Shown here: piece by piece, positions 23,572 to 31,401 of the stretch | Layout of the letters: the number at the start of each line of letters is the position of its first letter | How positions within the stretch are numbered: position 1 is the first letter of the stretch | Source: Gemmatimonadales bacterium | GTDB taxonomy: Bacteria; Gemmatimonadota; Gemmatimonadetes; Gemmatimonadales; GWC2-71-9 | Direction: 5' to 3' | NCBI GenBank assembly: GCA_036500345.1 | Contig: DASYCE010000011.1 | Span: 62,001 to 126,000 of the forward strand | Length of the DNA: 64,000 bases | Made by a program: the position numbers and the translations under genes | Notes under the pieces: model-generated | The model's input: the letters and a program-made list of their open reading frames with translations, nothing else | Database searches by the model: none | Told to the model about the DNA's origin: nothing

Positions 23572-24229
23572 GACGATAACCGGCGCCGCGGATCGTCTGG
23601 ATCAATGCGACGCTGTGGCCGGCGTCGACCTTCCGGCGCACGCGCGAGATCAGGACGTCGACCATGTTGGAGAAGGGATCGTGGTTGTCGTCCCAGATGT
23701 GCGCCGCGATCTCGGCACGCGTGACCACCTTGCCGACGTGGAGCGCGAGGTACTCGATCAGGGCGAATTCGCGTGCGGTGATGCGGAAGGTCACGCCCGC
23801 GCGGGTGCCGGTGCGGGCGTCGAGGTCGAGGACCAGATCGGCGACGGTCACGACCCGCGGCACCAGCTCCGGGCGGCGGCGGGCGAGGGCGCGGATCCGT
23901 GCCACGAATTCGGGAAAGGCGAACGGCTTGGTGAGATAGTCGTCGGCGCCGGCGGTGAGGCCGGTCACACGATCGTCGACGGCGTCGCGGGCGGTGAGCA
24001 TCAGGATCGGCGTCGAGATGTCCCGCTTGCGCAGCTGGCGGCAGAGATCGAAACCGCTTCCGCCGGGGAGCATGACGTCGAGGACGAGGACGTCGTAGGT
24101 GCCGACGGTGGCGCGAAGGCGACCAGTCGAGAACGAATCGGCCTGCACCACCTCGATCTGCTGATCGGCGAGGCCGCCGGCGATCAGCGCAGCGAGGTGG
24201 GCATCGTCCTCGACAAGCAGGATCCGCAT
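23561..24229 (-). CDS. OmpR-family response regulator
   Basis: 222 residues. The receiver domain has the acidic pair (Glu7-Asp8-Asp9), the phospho-acceptor Asp51 in LVLDVMLPGG, Thr79 and Lys101 (TKPF). The C-terminal winged helix (about 128-220) ends in the family's LIQTIRGAGYRL. It is the first gene of a two-gene operon with the histidine kinase, with 11 bases of overlap. The gene target is not visible. Confidence 0.95.
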   Translation of the reverse strand: MRILLVEDDAHLAALIAGGLADQQIEVVQADSFSTGRLRATVGTYDVLVLDVMLPGGSGFDLCRQLRKRDISTPILMLTARDAVDDRVTGLTAGADDYLTKPFAFPEFVARIRALARRRPELVPRVVTVADLVLDLDARTGTRAGVTFRITAREFALIEYLALHVGKVVTRAEIAAHIWDDNHDPFSNMVDVLISRVRRKVDAGHSVALIQTIRGAGYRLGT

Positions 24230-24319
24230 GGATGGAGAGTCTAGCGGCCGGATCCTTACGGCTCAATGACCACGAACGACGGGTGGCGCTGGCAGGCGGC
24301 GTGAGGCGCCATTCCATCG

Positions 24320-26362
24320 CTACTTGCACCCCGGCATCCTGAACGCCGAGATCCGCGACGCCTGCGTGGTCGTCCCCGCACGCACGTAGGCGCCGACGTG
24401 CCAGATGGTGCAGTCGTCGTCGGGATCGACGGCGGTCTGGGTGTAGTCCTCGAACCGAGACGCGGTCTGCGATCCGGCGCCTTCGATCACGGTCGCTTCG
24501 GCGAAGGTCATCTGTCCCTTCGGATCGTTCGGCTGCCGTCCGGTGAAGCGGATCGCGGCGTGGTGCGGCAATCCGCCGAACGAATAGCCGAGCCCGATGT
24601 TGCCGAACCTGTCCATCGCGGCACTCGGCAGCCAGCGGTAGAGCGAATCCGCTGCGGTCCCTGGCGCATACGTCCCCTGCTGATAGAGACTCAGCGAGCG
24701 GTCCTTGTTCACCCGGAACTCATACCAGCGGACGCCGCCACCGTTGAGTGACGTGTTGACCGAATGTGCCGCGAGGACATGTTCGACATTGCCGATGCGC
24801 CGATAGGTGACGCGTGCCATCAGCTTGTCGCCCTGCGAATCGAGGCGGGTGTTGTTCTCGGGCTGCGGCACGCACTGCTTGAGCTGGCCGTCGCAGAGGA
24901 AGTGGTACGGTGCCACCGGAATCAGCACGGGGCCGATCAGCTTCGTCTGCGACGGATCCTTCCAGTCGACGTGGAATTGCCAGGAGTAGATCACCGAATC
25001 CTCGAGAACTCCGCGCAACTGGCTCCCGCCGGCAGCAAGGACGGGGACCGGTGCACCCGGTGGCGGCAGCGTCTTGCCGTCCATATCCGCCATGTTGAGG
25101 AACGGAATCCCGTTGACGATGATGCACTGCTCGGTGGCGTTCTCTCCCTTGAGCATCCTGGCGCGATCGGCGACGCAGGCGTGCTTCTGGATGAAGTTGT
25201 CGCTGGTGCTGGTCGGGATGTAGTAGCCATCGGGCCAGATCGCCGGACGGGGATAATCCGGGAAGTACGGGCGGATGAACTCGTAGCGGTAGTACGAACC
25301 AAGGGGATCGGACGACGTGCTCACGGCGTAGCACATGCCGTAGGTGCCGACGGTGGTGTCGTTCGGTGGCGGCGCGCCATTCGGCGGCAACTGCGGCCGG
25401 GGAGGCGGCACGCGTGCGCGACCACCGGAATCGCCACCCCTGCCACGCCCACCGCGCCCGGTGGTATCACCGGCGCGACCTCGACCACCACCACGCGCGG
25501 CGGCAGCGGCTGCCGCGGCCGCGAGTGTTGCGGAGTCCGGCGCTTCGAGCTTGACCGCTGCACCAGGCTGGCCCTTCTGTCCCGGCCAGTTCTCGTGCGG
25601 GACGCCGATCTCCGGGTACGGCTCCTGATTGGCGATCTTCTCGTAGCGGGAGAAGAGCGGCACGACGAAGAGCCAGCGATCGGCGAGCTGGTCGTAGCGC
25701 ACCACGGCGTCACCGCTGCCGCGCGTGTCGCACTGACCGCCGAATCCCTTCCAGATCTGCCGGACGTTGACCGGACCGTAGATCACCTTGCCGGTGGTAT
25801 CGAACCTCGCCTTCCCGGTCTTCGGATCGGGGCGCCCCTTCTTGGTCCAGATGGCGATGCCGCCGCCGTTGACGATCGCGACGACGTGGTTCGGCCCGAC
25901 GGCGAGCGAGTAGTCGAGACCGCCGCGACCCGGACCTTCCGGGCCGGCAAATCCGGAGCCTTCCCCTTCGAAGTTCGCCACCATCCGCGCCGCCGGCTTG
26001 GTCCCGGCCCGGGTCTGCTCGACCTTCGCGGCCCCTGCAGGAGAGACAATCGTGATCGGCTCGACCGGCTGCTGCTGGCGCTGCTGGAAGGCGAGTTCCG
26101 TTTCGGAGCGGGGCGCCAGCGCGTCGGCGTGCTGATCGGGATCGAGATCGGCCGCCTGCCCCACGCGATCGCGTGGGTCGACCGTCATCGACGCGAGCGC
26201 AACCGATGTGTCGTGCGCCAGTGACGCGTGCGTCGCAGTGGCGCTCAGTTCGACCGGAGGCGTCGGGAGTGGCGCTTTCGTCCTGAGCGCGGCGTAGGCG
26301 CTTCCCGACAGCACGAGGGTTGCGAGTACGGCAACGGCAATGTCGCGAGACCGGATCGCCAT
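24320..26362 (-). CDS. large secreted protein of unknown function
   Basis: 680 residues with an N-terminal signal segment (DIAVAVLATLVLSGSAYA). The core (about 130-250: NFEGEGSGFAGPEGPGRG, then DYSLAVGPNHVVAIVNGG and GIAIWTKKG) recurs in secreted proteins of Acidobacteria and related soil bacteria, where it precedes propeller-like repeats; no function is established. Residues about 280-335 are a Gly/Arg/Pro-rich insert (RGGGRGRAG, GRGGRGRGG). Several Cys suggest disulfides. No enzyme motif is seen. It is divergent from the sigma-factor gene, with 65 bp between the starts. Confidence 0.8.
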   Translation of the reverse strand: MAIRSRDIAVAVLATLVLSGSAYAALRTKAPLPTPPVELSATATHASLAHDTSVALASMTVDPRDRVGQAADLDPDQHADALAPRSETELAFQQRQQQPVEPITIVSPAGAAKVEQTRAGTKPAARMVANFEGEGSGFAGPEGPGRGGLDYSLAVGPNHVVAIVNGGGIAIWTKKGRPDPKTGKARFDTTGKVIYGPVNVRQIWKGFGGQCDTRGSGDAVVRYDQLADRWLFVVPLFSRYEKIANQEPYPEIGVPHENWPGQKGQPGAAVKLEAPDSATLAAAAAAAAARGGGRGRAGDTTGRGGRGRGGDSGGRARVPPPRPQLPPNGAPPPNDTTVGTYGMCYAVSTSSDPLGSYYRYEFIRPYFPDYPRPAIWPDGYYIPTSTSDNFIQKHACVADRARMLKGENATEQCIIVNGIPFLNMADMDGKTLPPPGAPVPVLAAGGSQLRGVLEDSVIYSWQFHVDWKDPSQTKLIGPVLIPVAPYHFLCDGQLKQCVPQPENNTRLDSQGDKLMARVTYRRIGNVEHVLAAHSVNTSLNGGGVRWYEFRVNKDRSLSLYQQGTYAPGTAADSLYRWLPSAAMDRFGNIGLGYSFGGLPHHAAIRFTGRQPNDPKGQMTFAEATVIEGAGSQTASRFEDYTQTAVDPDDDCTIWHVGAYVRAGTTTQASRISAFRMPGCK

Positions 26363-26411
26363 GAGGTCCTTCTGGGGAGTGCGGAGGTCGAATTGGCGTC
26401 AAGGGGTATTG

Positions 26412-26417
26412 TATAGT
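26412..26417 (+). promoter_or_regulatory. -10 element (TATAGT) close to the sigma-factor start codon
   Basis: TATAGT lies 10 bases before the ATG at 26428 in an AT-rich patch. A transcript would start about four bases before the ATG, so a nearly leaderless mRNA is expected. No convincing -35 hexamer at normal spacing was found. Confidence 0.4.
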
Positions 26418-26427
26418 AGCCTCATCC

Positions 26428-27192
26428 ATGGCCGAGCCGAGCCTCGATCTGCTGCGCGAGGGTGACATCGAGGGGGCGTGGCGTCGCTTCATCGATGACT
26501 ATCGCCGGCTGCTGTTCAGTGTCATTCGCCGGTTTGCCCGTGACCCCGACGAGGCGATGGACCTGTTCGCCCATCTGTGCGAGCAGCTTCGCGCCGACGA
26601 GATGTCGCGGCTGCGCCACTTTCGTGATGACGCTGGCGGTTCGGCATCGTTCTCGACGTGGCTGGTCGTCGTCGGCCGCCGCCTCATCATCGACTGGTAT
26701 CGCAAACGCGACGGACGCATTCGCCGTGCGCCGCCGCGCGATCTCTCCCCACTCGGTGTTGCGATCTACACCCAGGTGTTCATTGCGTCGAGGTCGCATC
26801 GCGACGCCTACGAGTGGGCGCGCGCCCACCTCGATCCATCGCTCACCTACTCCACGTTCCTCCGCGAGTTGCGGGTGGTTCACCAGGCGGCCTTCCGGGA
26901 ACCGGCGGGGAGCGTAACTCGCGCGGTGCTCGACTCCGCCGAAATCGATCCGACGCCAAATGCCGAGGAGCTCGTCCTCGCGGATGAAGCGGCGGAAGCG
27001 CTCGGCGACGCCATGGCGACGCTCGATCCGGCGGTCAGGGCTGCGGTGCAGCTGCTGATCGTGGAGGAGATGACGGCGGGCGACGTCGCCCGGGTCGTCG
27101 GGTGGCCCAATGCGAAGGCAGTCTACAATCGCGTGTATCGTGCCCTTGCGGCTATTCGAGCGCGCCTCACCGCGGAGGACGCGAAGAACTGA
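26428..27192 (+). CDS. ECF-like sigma-70 family RNA polymerase sigma factor
   Basis: 254 residues. Region 2 spans about 18-100 (RFIDDYRRLLFSVIRRFARD, then SFSTWLVVVGRRLIIDWYRKRDG, the -10 recognition and melting helix in outline). Region 4 spans about 188-246 (LGDAMATLDPAVRAAVQLLIVEEM, then AGDVARVVGWPNAKAVYNRVYRAL). The linker of about 85 residues is long for an ECF factor, and part of it (DPSLTYSTFLRELRVVHQAA) looks helical. It should direct polymerase to a small regulon. The next gene encodes a zinc-finger membrane anti-sigma factor, and the downstream lipoprotein and CHAT genes are on the same strand, with short gaps. Confidence 0.9.
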   Translation: MAEPSLDLLREGDIEGAWRRFIDDYRRLLFSVIRRFARDPDEAMDLFAHLCEQLRADEMSRLRHFRDDAGGSASFSTWLVVVGRRLIIDWYRKRDGRIRRAPPRDLSPLGVAIYTQVFIASRSHRDAYEWARAHLDPSLTYSTFLRELRVVHQAAFREPAGSVTRAVLDSAEIDPTPNAEELVLADEAAEALGDAMATLDPAVRAAVQLLIVEEMTAGDVARVVGWPNAKAVYNRVYRALAAIRARLTAEDAKN

Positions 27193-27275
27193 TCGCCCGC
27201 TCCCCGGCGGAGCTCTGAGCAATTCCGCCCCCGCCGTCCGTGTCACGTCAGCATATCCGGTCAACCCGTTACGGA

Positions 27276-28079
27276 ATGCCGACCACGATGATCGCCGATC
27301 GATGCCCCGCCGAATCCGACCTCCTCATACTGGCGCTTCGCGCCAGGTATCCCGGTCGCGACCTGACCTCCGTCGAGCGACACGTCGCAGCGTGCGGCAG
27401 GTGCCAGGCGGTCGTCCTTGAACTGCGCCGATCGGTTGAATCGATCGCAGTGTCGCGCGGGTCCGAACTGGAAAGCAGTGCTGGCTGCCTGGATGTCGCT
27501 GCCGTCGCCGCGCTCGCGGATGGCTCCTTGCCTTCGGCTCAACGGACCGCGGCTATCGCGCATCTCGCCGTCTGCGCCCAGTGTCGGGCTGAACTCGCCG
27601 AGATCTCATCGGCGCTGCGCGACCCCGCGATCGACGCCGCGATCCGCCCGATTCGCACGAGACCGGCTTCGACTCGTGCTCGGTTCGCGGGGCTGGGTCT
27701 CCTTGCGACTGCGGCCGCCGCGATCCTCATCGTCGCCGTGCGCAGGCCGCAGCAGGCGATCGCCCCGCAGCTTCGCGACGACGCGCTGCCGGCGATCGCA
27801 CCGGTTGCGGTCGCGCCCGAAGGCGTTGTCGCGGCATCGTCGGCGTTCCGCTGGTCGAGGGTCAGGGGCGCCGACCTCTACCACGTCACGATCTTCACCA
27901 GCGACGGAACGATCGTCTGGGAGGGGGAGACCGGTGACACCACGATCGCAGCGCCGGCGACGGCGGGGCTGCGACGGGATGTCGACTACTTCTGGAAGGT
28001 CGACGCCAGAACCGAATTCGATCGCTGGACCGCGTCGCGCATGATGGAATTCCACCTGATCCCGGGCGGTGCACGGTGA
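27276..28079 (+). CDS. membrane anti-sigma factor with two zinc-finger motifs
   Basis: 267 residues from ATG 27276. Two H-x3-C-x2-C motifs (HVAACGRC and HLAVCAQC) are spaced by about 67 residues, so the zinc-binding anti-sigma fold appears twice. A single membrane helix (about 128-148, FAGLGLLATAAAAILIVAV) separates them from an extracytoplasmic domain (about 170-267) with a fibronectin/Ig-like pattern (FRWSRVRGADLYHVTIFTSD). It would hold the upstream sigma factor at the membrane until a signal arrives. Other starts are possible (GTG 27240, ATG 27288). The stop overlaps the GTG of the next gene. Confidence 0.85.
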   Translation: MPTTMIADRCPAESDLLILALRARYPGRDLTSVERHVAACGRCQAVVLELRRSVESIAVSRGSELESSAGCLDVAAVAALADGSLPSAQRTAAIAHLAVCAQCRAELAEISSALRDPAIDAAIRPIRTRPASTRARFAGLGLLATAAAAILIVAVRRPQQAIAPQLRDDALPAIAPVAVAPEGVVAASSAFRWSRVRGADLYHVTIFTSDGTIVWEGETGDTTIAAPATAGLRRDVDYFWKVDARTEFDRWTASRMMEFHLIPGGAR

Positions 28080-29704
28080 GCGATTCCCGACTGGGGATGC
28101 GCCGGCAGTTGCGCTGCCCGAGGTGGACACGCGCTGCGGTGGTGTTGCTGGTGTCAATGGCCTGCAGCGATACCGTGGATACTCAATCGCCCACGATGCA
28201 TTCCGACCCGGTCCTGGCGGCGGCGCTGAACGTCACGATGACCGCCGCCTCAGGCGATCAGCTCGCCTACGTGGCGCTCACTCCCGAGACAATCGATGCC
28301 GGCTCGACTGCGACGATCACCGATCGGGCATCCGGCGTCGAGCGAAGCGTATCGGTGGTCAATGGCGGATTCGATCCGGTTGCGATGCCCGCGACCACGG
28401 GCGACACGCTCGTCGTCCGCGTGGCGACGACTGCGGGGGAAGCCATCGTCGCTGCAGTTGTCGCGCGCCCGCATCCGCCGCATGTGGTGCGCGTCGATCC
28501 ACCGAAGGATCAGGTCGACGTTCCAGTGAACACCCATCTCACCATTGTCTTCAGCAAGCCGGTGAACGCCGTCACGCTCACATCCGCAACGGTGCAGCTG
28601 CGTGAGGGTGCCACGGCGGTTCCCGGAGCGATCGCGGTTGATCCAGCCACACCATGGCTGGTGACGTTCACGCCGGACCAGCCGCTCGTCGCGGGAGCGA
28701 CGTACACACTCGCCGTGACCGGCGCGATCGCCGATCCCACCGGCCTGACGCTCGATACGCCGACGACGATTTCGTTCACGATCGCCGACGCGGTTCCGGT
28801 CGGCTCAATTGTCGTCACTCCCGATTCGATCGAATTCACGGGAAAGACGCAGCTCGTAGCCACGGTAAGGGACGCCGCCGGGAATCTGCTCACCGGTCGG
28901 TCGATCACCTGGTTATCGAGCGACACCAACGTCGCGTCGGTCGACTCGACCGGATTGGTCACCGCGGTGCCGCAGGTCATGGGAAGTGTCTCGATCACCG
29001 CAACGGTGGGTGGGCACACTGCCAGCGCCGCGCTGAAGATCGATTGCGCCGATCTCGCCCTCGAATGCGTGACGGGTGTGTTTGCCAGTGGCGTGCGCAC
29101 GATCAGCGGTACCATCAGTCAGATGATGCCGGATGGCAGGACGCAGCCAGCGGCTAACGCGACCTACTTCTTGTGGTTCTTTGTCCGGAATATCCCGCGC
29201 GGCACTTCTTCATCCTACGTTCGCGGACCGCGGCAGACGGACGCGAATGGCCACTTCACCGCGGACAGCGTTCAGGACGGCCGGGCTGTCGCCACGAGTG
29301 TAGTGGGATTCGATCAGCCGTGCGCGGTCGTCGCGAACACCATCGGGCGGAACGCCGTGATGAACATCACGGTCGTCGATCCGGCACATCCGCTACCACA
29401 ATTCGCCACCGGACAACCCGTCGTCTCGGGGACCGTCAGCCGGACGCTTGTGGACGGCACCATCGTGCCGGTGATCGGTGCCGCGATCATGGCCACCAGT
29501 GGCACCGATTTCAACGGCGACAACACCACCGTCGCCCTGACGCATTCCGATTCCAGCGGCCGCTTCGCGTTGTGCAGCCTGCCGTTCACGGATCCTTACT
29601 ACGGACCGACGATCCAGCTCTGGACCGCAAAGTCGGCGTCCGGACCGTTCACTCCAGCGGTACAGGTGACGGGACCCGGCGCCGTGGACATCATCGTCCC
29701 GTGA
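28076..29704 (+). CDS. Ig-domain lipoprotein (first of a pair)
   Basis: 542 residues. The GTG at 28076 overlaps the anti-sigma stop (GTGA). A signal peptide with lipobox VSMAC (Cys30) is followed by a Big_5-type domain (about 140-235, PPKDQVDVPVNTHLTIVFSKPV split across it), a BIG2-type domain (about 240-325, WLSSDTNVASVDSTGLVTAV) and two carboxypeptidase-regulatory-like segments (about 345-540: SGTISQMMPDG, SGTVSRTLVDG). It ends in GPGAVDIIVP. There is no enzymatic motif. It is a paralogue of the next gene, which has the same length and domain order, and may be the surface sensor or effector of the sigma/anti-sigma pair. Confidence 0.88.
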   Translation: MSDSRLGMRRQLRCPRWTRAAVVLLVSMACSDTVDTQSPTMHSDPVLAAALNVTMTAASGDQLAYVALTPETIDAGSTATITDRASGVERSVSVVNGGFDPVAMPATTGDTLVVRVATTAGEAIVAAVVARPHPPHVVRVDPPKDQVDVPVNTHLTIVFSKPVNAVTLTSATVQLREGATAVPGAIAVDPATPWLVTFTPDQPLVAGATYTLAVTGAIADPTGLTLDTPTTISFTIADAVPVGSIVVTPDSIEFTGKTQLVATVRDAAGNLLTGRSITWLSSDTNVASVDSTGLVTAVPQVMGSVSITATVGGHTASAALKIDCADLALECVTGVFASGVRTISGTISQMMPDGRTQPAANATYFLWFFVRNIPRGTSSSYVRGPRQTDANGHFTADSVQDGRAVATSVVGFDQPCAVVANTIGRNAVMNITVVDPAHPLPQFATGQPVVSGTVSRTLVDGTIVPVIGAAIMATSGTDFNGDNTTVALTHSDSSGRFALCSLPFTDPYYGPTIQLWTAKSASGPFTPAVQVTGPGAVDIIVP

Positions 29705-29742
29705 CACGAACGCAACCGCCATCCCACTCCTGCGAGGGCCCG

Positions 29743-31371
29743 ATGATCCGGCATCAACGATTTCGCCGCGTGCGGAGCCCGGCATTGGCGGTCTCGCTCC
29801 TTCTCGCCGGGGCGTGCAGCAGTTCCAACGACGTGACATCAACCGCGACCGTACCAACGACTGCGGCTCCGACGGGAACTGTCCCCTCCACAGGTTTCGG
29901 TCCGGTGTTGGCGGCCGGGCTCGTCGTCACGTCGCAGGAACAGTCAGGGAACTGGTATGCGTATGTCGCACTCAATCCCGGGACAGTCGCCTCCGGCACG
30001 ATGGCAACGATCACCGACAAGGCATCGGGCGCCGGACAGACGGAACCGCTGATCGACGGCGGGTTCGATCCCGTTGCCGTCCGCGCCTACGTGGGCGACA
30101 CACTGGTGGTGAGTGTCGCGACCTCGGCCGGTTTGATCACCGTCGCCTCCGTCGTGGCGGCGATCCGTCCGCCGCACGTGGTGCGGATCACCCCCCCCAA
30201 GGACCAGCTCGACGTCCCGATCAACACGAATCTGACCATCGTGTTCAGCGGGCCGCTCGACCCCACCACGGTCACCACGTCGACGGTGCAGTTGCGGCTC
30301 GGCGGGGCCATGGTGTCGGGGAATGTTCAGGTGAATCCGTTGATGCCGTGGCTGGTCACCTTCAAGCCGAGTCAGCCGCTTGCGACCGATCAGCCGTACA
30401 CACTGAGCGTCTCGGGAGCGATCGCCGACCGGAACGGTCTCCTGCTCGACGGACCGGTGACGAGTACGTTCGTCACCGCGGATCCGATGCCGGTCGCATC
30501 GATCGTGGTGACGTCGCCGCTGACATCGTTCACCGGGCAGCTCCAGCTCACGGCGACCGCCAGGGATGCCGCCGGAAATGTGCTCGCCGGCCAGCGATTT
30601 ACCTGGACATCCAGCGACACCAGCATCGCGTCGGTCGACCCGACCGGCCTCCTGACCGCTTCGACGTTGATCGCCGGCGTGGTCCAGATCACGGCGACAG
30701 CCGGCGGATTGACCGGTACCACGAGCGTGCAAGCGAACTGTGGCGCGACGTGCCTGAACGTGAATTCCAGCGTCGGCACGCGGACGGTCTCAGGCGTCTT
30801 TACCGAATTGATGGCCGACGGCACGATGCAGCGGGTGCCGAACATGCAATACTACGCGTGGGTTCAGGTCCCGCATGAGTACGGGTATTCCACCGGGCCG
30901 CGATCGGCCGATGCAACCGGCGCCTACCGGATGGACAGCATACCGGACGGCGTCGTGGCCGTCATGGCGCAGCGGGGCGCTCTCGTGCAGTCCTGCATGG
31001 CGACTGGGAGTACGGAAGGTCACGACGCCGTCATCAACGTCACCGTGGTCGATGCGGCGAACCCCAAGCCAGAGCGGATGACGACGGCACCGGCAGTTAC
31101 CGGCACTGTCTATCGGCTCGTCAATGGAATCAAGACGCCAGTTGCCGGCGCACTCCTTCTGTTCGGCACGTGGGTACCTGACCTGATAACTGCCCAAACC
31201 TACAGTGACTCGAACGGTCACTACGCCTTCTGCAATCTCCAGTTCAACGCAGTGTCTTCGGAGGTTCCGATAGCCGGGATCTCCGCAGCCGCGCCGGGCA
31301 ATGAAACAACAGATCAGTGGGGCTCCGTGAGTGTCTCCGGACCTGGGACAGTGGACATCATCGTGCCATGA
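29743..31371 (+). CDS. Ig-domain lipoprotein (second of a pair)
   Basis: 542 residues, the same length as its upstream neighbour and clearly paralogous (ITPPKDQLDVPINTNLTIVF; WTSSDTSIASVDPTGLLTAS; GPGTVDIIVP). A lipobox AGACS gives Cys25. It has one Big_5-type and one BIG2-type domain, then two beta segments with a Cys pattern (NCGATC). ATG 29743 is chosen because it opens the signal peptide; 38 bases separate it from the previous stop. Identity is highest in the Ig domains and lower in the C-terminal half, so the copies may bind different ligands. Confidence 0.88.
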   Translation: MIRHQRFRRVRSPALAVSLLLAGACSSSNDVTSTATVPTTAAPTGTVPSTGFGPVLAAGLVVTSQEQSGNWYAYVALNPGTVASGTMATITDKASGAGQTEPLIDGGFDPVAVRAYVGDTLVVSVATSAGLITVASVVAAIRPPHVVRITPPKDQLDVPINTNLTIVFSGPLDPTTVTTSTVQLRLGGAMVSGNVQVNPLMPWLVTFKPSQPLATDQPYTLSVSGAIADRNGLLLDGPVTSTFVTADPMPVASIVVTSPLTSFTGQLQLTATARDAAGNVLAGQRFTWTSSDTSIASVDPTGLLTASTLIAGVVQITATAGGLTGTTSVQANCGATCLNVNSSVGTRTVSGVFTELMADGTMQRVPNMQYYAWVQVPHEYGYSTGPRSADATGAYRMDSIPDGVVAVMAQRGALVQSCMATGSTEGHDAVINVTVVDAANPKPERMTTAPAVTGTVYRLVNGIKTPVAGALLLFGTWVPDLITAQTYSDSNGHYAFCNLQFNAVSSEVPIAGISAAAPGNETTDQWGSVSVSGPGTVDIIVP

Positions 31372-31401
31372 GCCACTCGATCACGGCAACCGCTCTCCCG
31401 C

